64,000 nucleotides of DNA from Sphingobium sp. CR2-8 (GTDB lineage Bacteria > Pseudomonadota > Alphaproteobacteria > Sphingomonadales > Sphingomonadaceae). The notes under the pieces were generated by a model. It was not told the DNA's origin. It made no database searches and saw only the letters and a list, made by a program, of their open reading frames with translations. The stretch covers positions 436,501-500,500 of the forward strand of contig NZ_JAYKZY010000002.1 in NCBI RefSeq assembly GCF_035818615.1. The letters run 5' to 3'. Each line of letters starts with the position of its first letter. Position 1 is the first letter of the stretch. Positions 7,533 through 15,763 of the stretch are shown in pieces. The position numbers were made by a program, and so were the translations under genes.

Positions 7533-10382
7533 TCAGAAGCTGACGTTCAGGCTGGCGCGGAAGGTTCGGCCAAATAGTGGGCGACCCAGGCCACGGTTGC
7601 GTGTCCCGTCCGGCGAATAGAGGTCGAAGAAGACCGGATCGCTTTCCGTGAAGGACAACTCGTTGGTCAGGTTGGCGACATTGATTTGCAGGAACGCATT
7701 CTTGTTGATCGCGACGGCCGCCCCGGCGTTGATGATATAGTAGGACTGGAGTTGCGTGACGTTAAAGTCCGTCGATTCCGAGTAGCGCTTGCCGTAATAG
7801 AAGCCCTGCGCGAAGATCGATACGGGAACGCCGGTCGTCGGTTTGAAGTCGAACGACGGGCGCACGTTGAGCATCACGGTCGGCAGTCGCCGCGGACGGC
7901 GGCCGTCTTCGCCCACGGTCACAAAGCGATATCCGGTCAGGACGTTGGCGGTATCGCGCACTTCCTGGGTAAGCGTATAATTGGCATCGCGGATTTTGGG
8001 GTTCTGGAGAACGACGTTGCCGCGCAGTTCCAGACCTTCAAGCGCTGCCGGGCGCCATGCGACCTCTATTTCGGTGCCGACATTGCGGATGCCCCTGCGA
8101 TAGCGTTCGGCCACTTCGGGACATTGATTGATCTGGACCACCGCGCCGGGGGCAGGCGCGCATGACGCGCTTTGAAAATCGCGATAGACGTTGACGAACT
8201 CGCGTGGCTTGAAATTATTGTAGAATAAGGCAGCCGAGATATCGAGTTCGCGCGTAAAATAGCGCGCGCCGCCTTCCAGTTGCAGGATGCGCTCGACAGG
8301 GCTGGCATCGACCGCTGCGCCATTCACGACGACGCTGTTGCTCAGGCCCAGGTCGTTGGCATCCTGCAGGCTCGGCAGCCGGAAGGAACTGGATATAAGA
8401 GCATAGACCGCCAGCGGGTTGCTGATCGAATAGTTGCCGCCGATCGACCATCCGACCGCATCATAGGTGCCGTTGAAAACGCGGTTCGCGCCCGGCAAGG
8501 CGGCTTCGTTGTCCGCAGTCGTGTCCTGCGTTGATCCCACGATCGTGCCGGCCGGCGTCAGATTGGTGATGACGTTGCGATCGCGACGCACCAGGTCGAT
8601 CTTCCGGCTTTCATAGCGTGCACCGATATCCAGCTTCAGCCGTCCGTCCAAAGTTTCCCAATGATCCAGAAGATAGGCGGCAAGGTTGCGCGACTTGGAG
8701 GTCGTGACGAAGCCGCCCAGGCTTTCGAGAATCGCGCCGCCGCGTGTCAACGAGGGGCCTACCTGATTGCCCGCCGCGTCAACCAAAGTCAGATCGACGA
8801 GGTGCGCGTCCTTACCTACGTCCGATACCAGCAGGCTCTGCTGGAAATTGACGTCCCACTTATACCGGGCGCCGTACAAGCCGGCCGTGATCTGGTGCTT
8901 GCCCAGGAGCTCAAAGCTCTTCTGCGCCTGCAGATCGAGCGAGGCGCTTTCCGCATCTGTTCGCGCGATAAAGGGGATCAGGAAATTGAGATAGTCCGAG
9001 CCACCAACGGCGACACCATCATTCGTGCGGTTGGCCGAGATACGCGTATATTTGGCGTATCGGCTGACGAAATCCTGCTGGCTGATAGTCGCGAACGCCT
9101 GACAACCATTAGCGGGCACATTGAAGAAGCCGATCAATTTGGCGTTGCCAAGATCGCAGGCGCGGGCCGCGTTATAGGCCGGGTTGATCACGTCATTCTG
9201 CAGCCGCACGTTCAGAAAATTCGTGGCGGTCGACGTGTCGTTGCCCGTGAACAGGCCGTTGAAGCCGTTGCTGCCCGTCGTATAGCGGGCACCGGCCGTG
9301 AACTTCCAGCCAGACTCCAGTTCTTTGGACCCCTTGAGGGTGAAAATGCCGAAATTGGGGTGAATGCCGTCTGCGAAATCGACATCGCGCGATCCATATT
9401 CGCCGGTCTGCGTGAAACGGCGATTGAATTTGGAAGCAAAGGTGCCGCTGCCAAAATCGATGCCAAGCGGCTCGATCGTCTTCTGATCAAGCTTGATGGG
9501 GTTTTCGGCAGTGCCGGGACCATCGACCCGAGGCACGGTAAACGGGATATTCTGATAGAAGGCCGTTCGGTCGTTGATGTAGAGCCCCTGGCCCTGGATC
9601 ACGGTGCTGCCGTCGTCGCTGGTGTAGACGATGTTGGCGCGAATTTGGCCACCTTTATCGGCGGTGTAGCCGGTGTCGCGAATACCGTCCGAAATGCGAT
9701 AGAAGCCACCGGCCGCAAAGGTCAGATTCTTGTTGATCGGTCCTGATATGAAGGCATCGTTGCGCAGGAAGCCGTAATCCGCGACCTCGACCTTGTAGCC
9801 CGCCTTGAACTCCTGCGTTCCCGTGCGGGTCACATAGTTGACGGTGGCGCCGAGGCCGTTGGAATAGAGGATACCGCCTGGGCCGCCCTTCACCACTTCG
9901 ACGCGCTCGGTCATCAAATCCGCGCGAATGAAGATGTCGTTGTTCATGAACGGGACTTCCGGCTCCTCGAAAACCGGAAGCCCATCGATCAATTGCGGTG
10001 CGTAACGATATCCACCCGTAACTGGCAGGCCTCTGACCGTGATATTGTTGCTGGCCTCGCCCGCCGTGCTCCCTTCCGAGTAGATGCCCGGTATGTTGGC
10101 GAGCAGGTCTGCGGTGCTGATCGGCGCCAGCCGCGTAATGTCGCTCGTCGATATCGTGGTGATCGAGAAAGTCGCATCAAGCTTCTTGGTGCCTTCGGTG
10201 ACGCCCGTGACGACGATATCCGCCTGGCCCGCCGCGTCGGCGACTGGCCGGGTCTCATCAGTTTTAGGGGATTTGTCGCTTCGCGCTTGCGCCGCAGGGG
10301 TCTCTGATTGGCCATAGGCACTCGTGGCTGCCAGCAGGGCCGCTACGGACGCCGAGACACAGGCGCAGTGTTTGATCTTCAT
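7533..10382 (-). CDS. TonB-dependent outer membrane receptor
   Basis: The product is about 949 aa with a signal peptide ending near TSAYGQ, a plug domain (about 60-190, with DIVVTGVTEG and VRGLPVTGGYRY) and a 22-strand-type barrel ending in the terminal Phe of ASLNVSF. It probably imports fructo-oligosaccharides across the outer membrane, judged from its position at the head of the GH32 operon. The ATG at 10382 follows GGGAGAGGGAAT; a reading from 10418 would put 12 odd residues before the signal peptide. Expression is expected from the promoter with operator copy 2 at 10436-10468. Confidence 0.9.
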   Translation of the reverse strand: MKIKHCACVSASVAALLAATSAYGQSETPAAQARSDKSPKTDETRPVADAAGQADIVVTGVTEGTKKLDATFSITTISTSDITRLAPISTADLLANIPGIYSEGSTAGEASNNITVRGLPVTGGYRYAPQLIDGLPVFEEPEVPFMNNDIFIRADLMTERVEVVKGGPGGILYSNGLGATVNYVTRTGTQEFKAGYKVEVADYGFLRNDAFISGPINKNLTFAAGGFYRISDGIRDTGYTADKGGQIRANIVYTSDDGSTVIQGQGLYINDRTAFYQNIPFTVPRVDGPGTAENPIKLDQKTIEPLGIDFGSGTFASKFNRRFTQTGEYGSRDVDFADGIHPNFGIFTLKGSKELESGWKFTAGARYTTGSNGFNGLFTGNDTSTATNFLNVRLQNDVINPAYNAARACDLGNAKLIGFFNVPANGCQAFATISQQDFVSRYAKYTRISANRTNDGVAVGGSDYLNFLIPFIARTDAESASLDLQAQKSFELLGKHQITAGLYGARYKWDVNFQQSLLVSDVGKDAHLVDLTLVDAAGNQVGPSLTRGGAILESLGGFVTTSKSRNLAAYLLDHWETLDGRLKLDIGARYESRKIDLVRRDRNVITNLTPAGTIVGSTQDTTADNEAALPGANRVFNGTYDAVGWSIGGNYSISNPLAVYALISSSFRLPSLQDANDLGLSNSVVVNGAAVDASPVERILQLEGGARYFTRELDISAALFYNNFKPREFVNVYRDFQSASCAPAPGAVVQINQCPEVAERYRRGIRNVGTEIEVAWRPAALEGLELRGNVVLQNPKIRDANYTLTQEVRDTANVLTGYRFVTVGEDGRRPRRLPTVMLNVRPSFDFKPTTGVPVSIFAQGFYYGKRYSESTDFNVTQLQSYYIINAGAAVAINKNAFLQINVANLTNELSFTESDPVFFDLYSPDGTRNRGLGRPLFGRTFRASLNVSF

Positions 10383-10435
10383 ATTCCCTCTCCCCGTACA
10401 CGAACGTCGATGCAGCATGCTCGGTGTTCCTTATG

Positions 10436-10468
10436 ACTAAATCTACTAATGAGATTAAGTGCTGTCAA
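10436..10468 (-). promoter_or_regulatory. Receptor operon promoter with operator copy 2
   Basis: Leftward TTGACA (10463-10468) and TAGATT (10440-10445) boxes are spaced by 17 bp and precede the receptor gene by about 55 bp. The 25-bp operator (10436-10460, arms ACTAAATC and GATTAAGT) fills the spacer and the -10 box. Bound regulator there would block RNA polymerase directly. The match to copy 1 extends outward as a shared TGTCAAC, which is the -35 region itself. Confidence 0.75.
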
Positions 10469-10615
10469 CAGGGATGACTTGAGGATGTCGATTGAACGCG
10501 GCTCGCTCAAAATCGGCCTCGCGCACGGGCGGACCCGGCGCGTGAAGCTGTGCAACGCCTCGTGCTTTCCGGTGCGAGGCGTTGCTGTGTTGAGACCTTC
10601 ACGGTAAACGGCCTC

Positions 10616-11036
10616 ATGTGGGCTACAATCATCACGGCGCTAGTCGCTCGTAGGTTCGGCTGGTGCAATTCTCCTGACCAAGTGGCAGGAGCGGGAAGCA
10701 ACATGGCGTGCAAAGAAGCTCGCATATTATGAAGAGTTCTTTGGAGCGGCGAGCGGCATAGTCGGGAACGCGCCTGTGCCCGCCAAGATCAGATTTGCCA
10801 CTGCCGTCAATAACCTGCATTTGATTGGATCGGCAAACGTGATCCGCGCGCTCCATGCCTTCACCGATGAAATTGCGGAATCCAATTCACCGGGCATGAC
10901 CAAGGAGAGGCACGATCAGTTATGGTCTCACTTGGTCTGGGAGATACGCGATGATTTGGGCGATCCACCCGGCGATAAGTCCACTTTCACAGCTCGGCTC
11001 TGGGCGTCTGGTGCCGGAACAAACGTCGCACGGTAA
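10616..11036 (+). pseudogene. Membrane-anchored hypothetical protein, frameshifted
   Basis: Two adjacent frames join into one plausible protein. From the ATG at 10616 a hydrophobic stretch (MWATIITALVA) begins; after a shift near 10640 it continues in the next frame as SLVGSAGAILLTKWQEREATW and then a soluble helical domain to the stop at 11036, with KKLAYYEEFFGAASG and VIRALHAFTDEIAE. The second frame alone is open from a GTG at 10776 and encodes 86 aa. I do not recognise a function; the layout resembles short N-anchored proteins with a cytoplasmic helical tail. A sequencing error is an alternative to true decay. Confidence 0.45.
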
Positions 11037-11179
11037 AAGCTGGGGCCGAAAGCGCCGAGACTCGTCACACATAAGTGCTAGCTTTCAGCGGCGCTGTTAG
11101 ACATGCGCTAGAAGACGCAAATGGGTGGCGCTGCTAGATACAGCGACGCCTACTTAAACCCATTCTTCTTCCGAAAATT

Positions 11180-11256
11180 TGGTCGGGACGAGAGGATTCG
11201 AACCTCCGACCCCCACACCCCCAGTGTGATGCGCTACCAGGCTGCGCTACGTCCCG
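11180..11256 (-). tRNA. tRNA-Pro (GGG)
   Basis: A complete cloverleaf of 77 nt including an encoded CCA. The 7-bp acceptor stem CGGGACG/CGTCCCG, the D arm with AGCCTGGTAGC, the anticodon loop CTGGGGG giving GGG, and the T arm with GGTTCGAAT are all present. The discriminator base is A. Confidence 0.95.
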
Positions 11257-11441
11257 ACCGGAGGGCGCCCAATATAAGCAGCGGATTAAAAGCGCAAGCG
11301 CTCAATCGCAGCTGTTCGAACGATTTGCCCCAATCCCTAATCATATTGCCTCTGCGCCCCCATCTGTGTTAGCCGCCCGCGCTTGATCCGTGGACGCCGA
11401 GACGGCGTGCGCGCACGACAGACAACAAGGCAGTCCCACCC

Positions 11442-11777
11442 ATGTTCATTACCCCAGCCTTTGCCCAGACCGCGGGCGGGCAAGCTTCCGGCGCCGGAAT
11501 CCTGGTGCAGATGGCGCCGCTGGTGCTGATCTTCGTCGTCTTCTATTTCCTGCTGATCCGTCCGCAGCAAAAGAAGATGAAGGAGCATAAGGCCAAGATC
11601 GACGCCGTGAAGAAGGGCGATCAGGTCATCACCGGTGGTGGCCTGGTCGGCAAGGTGGCGCGCGTGGACGAGATTTACGCCGATATCGAACTGGCGCCGG
11701 GCCTGAAGGTCAAGGCGGTCAAGTCGACCCTGACCGAGGTGATCGATCCGACCACCGCCAAGCCCGCGAACGACTGA
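11442..11777 (+). CDS. yajC: Preprotein translocase subunit YajC
   Basis: A 111-aa inner-membrane protein with one transmembrane segment (about residues 20-42, with FVVFYFLLIRPQQKK, the YajC hallmark) followed by a small cytoplasmic domain (VKKGDQVITGGGLVGKV). It is an accessory part of the SecDF-YajC complex of the Sec holotranslocon. It is first in a yajC-secD-secF cluster, 8 bp before secD, which is the usual alphaproteobacterial order. Confidence 0.95.
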   Translation: MFITPAFAQTAGGQASGAGILVQMAPLVLIFVVFYFLLIRPQQKKMKEHKAKIDAVKKGDQVITGGGLVGKVARVDEIYADIELAPGLKVKAVKSTLTEVIDPTTAKPAND

Positions 11778-11785
11778 GCGACCCC

Positions 11786-13384
11786 ATGCTGAACTTTTCG
11801 CGCTGGGCGGTCTTCGCGATCATCCTGCCTTTGGCGATCGGCGTGCTGTGCGCCATTCCCAGCTTCCTGCCCGACGCGACCGTAGCGCATCTGCCGCGCT
11901 TCATGCAGACGCGCGTCAATCTGGGCCTCGACCTGTCGGGCGGCAGCCATCTGCTGCTCGAAGCATCGACGCAGGATGTCGCCAAGCAGCGCCTGACCAA
12001 TATGGAAGAGCAGGTCCGCACCGAATTGCGCCGGGGTGATCCCAGGATCGCGATCGGTGACATTTCGAGCCGCGACGGGAAGCTCAGCTTCATGGTCCGC
12101 GAGCCTGCCCAGGTCGATGCCGCCGTCGAGCGTATCCGCCCGCTGACGCAGGGCGCGGGGCTGACCGGGCAGCGCGATTTCAATGTCGAGGTGGTCAATA
12201 GCTCCACCATCGTCATCACGCCGACCGATGCGGGGATCAAGAGCGCGGTCAAGAGCGCGATGGAAGTCGCGACCGAAGTCATCCGCAAGCGCATCGACGA
12301 AATGGGTACGCGCGAACCCACGATCCAGCAACAGGGCAACAATCGCATCGTCGTGCAGGTGCCCGGGTTGCAGGACCCCAAGGCGCTGAAGGATCTGCTG
12401 GGCCAGACCGCCAAGCTGGAATTCAAGCTGGTCGATACGACCGCCAACCCGTCGGAAGTCGCGCAGGGTCGCGCGCCGGTGGGCAGCGAAGTGCTGAAAT
12501 ACCCCAACAACCCGTCGGGCGTCCCCTTCATCGCGGTCAAGCGTCAGGTGATGGTGTCGGGCGAAGATCTGACCGACGCGACGCAGGGCTATGACCAGAG
12601 CAACCAGGCGATCGTCAACATCCGTTTCAACAGCTCGGGCGGTCGCAAATTCGGGCAGGTGACGTCGCAGAACGTCAACCGCCCCTTCGCCATCATTCTG
12701 GACAATCAGGTGCTGTCCGCGCCGAACATCAACGAACCGATCCTGGGCGGTAGCGCACAGGTCAGCGGCAGCTTCACCGTGGAAAGCGCCAATCAGCTCG
12801 CCATCGCGCTGCGATCGGGCAAACTGCCGGTCGCGCTGACGGTGGTGGAGGAACGCACGGTCGGGCCGGGGCTGGGCGCGGATTCGATCCGGGCGGGCCT
12901 GATCGCGTCGATCGTCGCGGTGGTCGCGGTCGCCGCCTTCATGTTCGTCAGCTATGGCCGGTTCGGCATGTATGCGAACCTGGCGGTCGCCATCAACGTG
13001 GCGGTCATTCTGGGCGTCATGGGCATATTGGGCGCGACGCTGACGCTGCCGGGCATCGCCGGTTTCGTGCTGACGATCGGTACGGCGGTCGACGCCAACG
13101 TGCTGATCTACGAACGTATTCGCGAGGAGCGGCGACGCGGGCGCAATGTCGTCCAGTCGATCGAACATGGCTATAAGGAAGCGAGCCGCACGATTTTCGA
13201 GGCGAACGTGACCCACGCCATCGCCGGGGGCATCATGCTCGCGCTCGGCTCCGGTCCGGTCAAGGGCTTCGCCATCGTGCTGCTGATCGGCATCGCGACC
13301 AGCGTGTTCACCGCCGTCACCTTCACCCGCATGGTCGTCGCGAACTGGGTGCGCCGCACCCGTCCGACCGACATTCACATTTAA
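11786..13384 (+). CDS. secD: Protein translocase subunit SecD
   Basis: A 532-aa membrane protein. TM1 is at the N-terminus, followed by the D1 motif (NLGLDLSGGSHLLLEA), the large periplasmic P1 region, and five C-terminal TM segments (from SIVAVVAVAAFMFVSYG onward) with DANVLIYERIREE, the conserved SecD TM4-5 motif. It uses the proton gradient to help pull secreted proteins out on the periplasmic side. It lies between yajC and secF with a 21-bp gap to secF. Confidence 0.96.
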   Translation: MLNFSRWAVFAIILPLAIGVLCAIPSFLPDATVAHLPRFMQTRVNLGLDLSGGSHLLLEASTQDVAKQRLTNMEEQVRTELRRGDPRIAIGDISSRDGKLSFMVREPAQVDAAVERIRPLTQGAGLTGQRDFNVEVVNSSTIVITPTDAGIKSAVKSAMEVATEVIRKRIDEMGTREPTIQQQGNNRIVVQVPGLQDPKALKDLLGQTAKLEFKLVDTTANPSEVAQGRAPVGSEVLKYPNNPSGVPFIAVKRQVMVSGEDLTDATQGYDQSNQAIVNIRFNSSGGRKFGQVTSQNVNRPFAIILDNQVLSAPNINEPILGGSAQVSGSFTVESANQLAIALRSGKLPVALTVVEERTVGPGLGADSIRAGLIASIVAVVAVAAFMFVSYGRFGMYANLAVAINVAVILGVMGILGATLTLPGIAGFVLTIGTAVDANVLIYERIREERRRGRNVVQSIEHGYKEASRTIFEANVTHAIAGGIMLALGSGPVKGFAIVLLIGIATSVFTAVTFTRMVVANWVRRTRPTDIHI

Positions 13385-13405
13385 GAGGGGCGGGAGGACA
13401 CACCC

Positions 13406-14410
13406 ATGAAACTTCTCAAGCTCGTCCCCGACAACACCAATATCGGCTTCGTCGCGGTGCGGAAATGGGCGTTCGCCCTGACCGCGCTGCTGACGGTACT
13501 GGCCGTGGGCGCGACCGCGCATAAGGGCCTCAATCTGGGCGTCGATTTCGTCGGCGGCCTGATGATCGAGGCGAAATTCCCCCAAGCGGTCGAAACCGAC
13601 AAGGTGCGCGCGACCATCGGCACGCTGGGCGTGGGCGAAAGCTCGCTCCAGCAGTTCGGCGATCCCAAGACGGTGCAGATTCGCCTGCCGCTGCCCGATC
13701 AGGGCGGCGCGGGCGCGGCCAACGCCGTGGTGGAAAAGACCCGGCAGGCGATGGTCGCGCAATTCCCCGGCGTCACTTTCTCCCGCTACGACACGGTGTC
13801 GGGCAAGGTGTCGGGCGAACTGATCCAGAATGGCGTGCTGGCCGTCGTGCTGGCGATCCTGGGTATCGCGGTGTTCAGCTGGTTCCGCTACGAATGGCAG
13901 TTCGGCGTCTCCACCTTCGTCGCGATCGTGCACGACGTGCTGATGACGCTGGGCTTCTTCGCGATCACCCAGCTGGAATTCGACCTCAACATCATCGCCG
14001 CCGTGCTGACGATCGTGGGCTATTCGATCAACGACAAGATGGTGATCGACGACCGTATCCGCGAGAATATGCGCAAATATCGCAAGATGGACATGAAGTC
14101 GCTGATCGACCTGTCGGTCAACGAAACGCTGCCGCGCACCGTGATGACGTCCGTCACGATCCTGCTGGCACTCGGCGCGCTGCTGCTACTGGGCGGCCAT
14201 GTGCTGCGTGGCTTCACCGCCGCCATGATGCTGGGCATTATCGTGGGTACCTATTCGTCGGTCTATGTGTCGTCCTCGCTGCTGATCTCGCTGGGCCTGA
14301 CCCCGCAGACGTCGGAATTGAAGGCGTCCAAGAAGAAGGGCGACTATGCAGGGCAGGCGGAGCGTGTCGGTCCCCGCGAAACGAGTCGTGACAATGGGGC
14401 GAAGCCCTGA
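13406..14410 (+). CDS. secF: Protein translocase subunit SecF
   Basis: A 334-aa partner of SecD with six membrane segments. The NLGVDFVGGLMIEAKF motif follows TM1, and GYSINDKMVIDDRIREN is the conserved SecF cytoplasmic-loop motif. GGGCGGGAGG lies upstream of the ATG. The last codons overlap the proposed start of the next gene (CTGA). Confidence 0.96.
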   Translation: MKLLKLVPDNTNIGFVAVRKWAFALTALLTVLAVGATAHKGLNLGVDFVGGLMIEAKFPQAVETDKVRATIGTLGVGESSLQQFGDPKTVQIRLPLPDQGGAGAANAVVEKTRQAMVAQFPGVTFSRYDTVSGKVSGELIQNGVLAVVLAILGIAVFSWFRYEWQFGVSTFVAIVHDVLMTLGFFAITQLEFDLNIIAAVLTIVGYSINDKMVIDDRIRENMRKYRKMDMKSLIDLSVNETLPRTVMTSVTILLALGALLLLGGHVLRGFTAAMMLGIIVGTYSSVYVSSSLLISLGLTPQTSELKASKKKGDYAGQAERVGPRETSRDNGAKP

Positions 14411-14799
14411 GCGACGCGGGCATCAAGCTTCGCCGTGACGATAGCGGGCAGGGGCCGATCGTCACCGGCTTTCAGGGCCGGGGTTTCCGGGTGAAGGACG
14501 ATGTCTTCCCCGATGGCCTACTGCTCAGCCCGGTGCGGGCGTTGGCCTGGGCCGATGCACCGGGCGTCGACGCCCTGACGGTGGCGGCGCTGGGCGACTT
14601 GTTCGCCACCGAATCCAGGCCTGAATTTCTGTTGCTGGGCACCGGCGCTGGATTGCGCCAGCCGCCGCGCGCTTTCGTCCGCGCCGTCGAAGCGCTGGGG
14701 ATCGGCGTGGAGGCGATGGACAGCCGCGCTGCCGCCCGGGCCTGGGGTGTACTGCGCGCCGAAGACCGGCAGATCGTGGCGGCGTTGCTGCCGCTTTGA
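14407..14799 (+). CDS. Mth938-like domain protein (CTG start proposed)
   Basis: The protein resembles the small Mth938/DUF498 family (NDUFAF3-like), with the internal motif FPDGLLLSPVRALAW and the pattern FLLLGTGAGLRQPP. Homologues of this family that I know carry a lead-in before the conserved part (here PIVTGFQGRGFRV), which is only included if translation begins upstream of the GTG at 14491. No ATG, GTG or TTG exists in frame there; a CTG at 14407 overlaps the secF stop as CTGA and would give 130 aa. If the GTG at 14491 is used the product is 102 aa. Members are often found beside secDF in alphaproteobacteria. Confidence 0.8.
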   Translation: MSDAGIKLRRDDSGQGPIVTGFQGRGFRVKDDVFPDGLLLSPVRALAWADAPGVDALTVAALGDLFATESRPEFLLLGTGAGLRQPPRAFVRAVEALGIGVEAMDSRAAARAWGVLRAEDRQIVAALLPL

Positions 14800-14874
14800 G
14801 GGGCGTCGCCGGTCCTGACCGGCCGATTATGCCCCCTCTCTGGCGTATGGACATCCTTATACCGCAGGCAACGA

Positions 14875-14903
14875 AAAGGGCCGCCCGGATGGGGCGGCCC
14901 TTT
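14875..14903. terminator. Bidirectional rho-independent terminator
   Basis: A perfect 12-bp inverted repeat AAAGGGCCGCCC / GGGCGGCCCTTT with a 5-nt loop sits between the convergent Mth938-like gene and the autotransporter. The A-tract and T-tract at its two ends let it work in both directions. Confidence 0.85.
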
Positions 14904-14925
14904 CCTTTCGGCTGGGAGCCGGAAA

Positions 14926-15759
14926 TCAGAAGCGGAATTTCACCGCGGCGCGATAGCTCTGATATTTGATGTCCTTGCGCCAGGCCGTGGTGTCGGCCGA
15001 CAGGGTCAGGTCGATCGTGCCGGTGGTCAGGGTCAGGCCGCCGCCCAACTCGCCCCAATTCTTGTCCGACCCGCCCAGCGCGAAGGGTGCCAGACCGCCA
15101 TTGCCGCCGACCAGATTGGCCAGGAAGAAGGCTGGCTGATCGCGGAATTCATGGACGAAGTTGGCGGTGACATAGGGGCGGAAACCGCCGCTATTGATCT
15201 TCGCCGTCGCGCCCAGTCGACCCTGTGCGCTCTGGATCGCATGCCGCTTGATCACCAGCGCCGCGTCGCCGCCATATTCGGCGATATTGCCGCCGCTGAT
15301 ATAGGCGCCGCGGATCGAGGCGCGCGGCACGATGCTGAAGGCGTCATCCCCCAGCGCCTTGCTGAGGCCCAGTTCGCCCGACAGCGCCAGTTCCTGATCG
15401 CTGCCATAGAGGGTGTAGGGTGTGGTGCCCAGCGTGAAGGCCCGGCGCGCCTTGGTGGCGAGCGTACCGGCGCTGCCGACCGCGTCCAGCTTTATCCCGC
15501 CCAGGTTGAAGGCGCCATAGACCGTGCCCTGATAAAGGCGGGCGCGGTTGGTGTCGCCCACGGCCGTGTCGCCCTTCAACTGGCTGAAGGCGACCGACAG
15601 GCCGATCACGCCATCATCGTTGAACGCCTTTTCGACGCCCGCCGCCGCATACCAGCCGTCGAACTGGTCGCGGCCGAGCGGTGCGATCGAGCGCATCGGT
15701 GCGGCGCTGCCGTCGATATAGCCGCCCGCCAGGAACGCGCTGACATCTTCGGGCAGCAC
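14926..15759 (-). pseudogene. Autotransporter beta-barrel, out of frame with its passenger
   Basis: This 277-codon segment encodes the C-terminal autotransporter barrel (from about LPEDVSAFLAGGYIDG), with alternating aromatic strands and the terminal strand ending in VKFRF, the outer-membrane signature ending in Phe. It has no ribosome binding site or signal peptide. Removing one base from the G6 tract at 15783-15788 fuses it smoothly to the upstream protease passenger. It is therefore the 3' half of one broken gene, not an independent gene. Confidence 0.8.
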
Positions 15760-15763
15760 GCCT

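Noticed and set aside
8661..9746. Open frame antisense to the TonB receptor
   Set aside because: It is a complementary-strand shadow of the receptor gene.
11675..13933. Very long open frame antisense to secD-secF
   Set aside because: It mirrors the high-GC codon pattern of secD and secF, is full of low-complexity His/Arg/Asp, and has no signal of its own.
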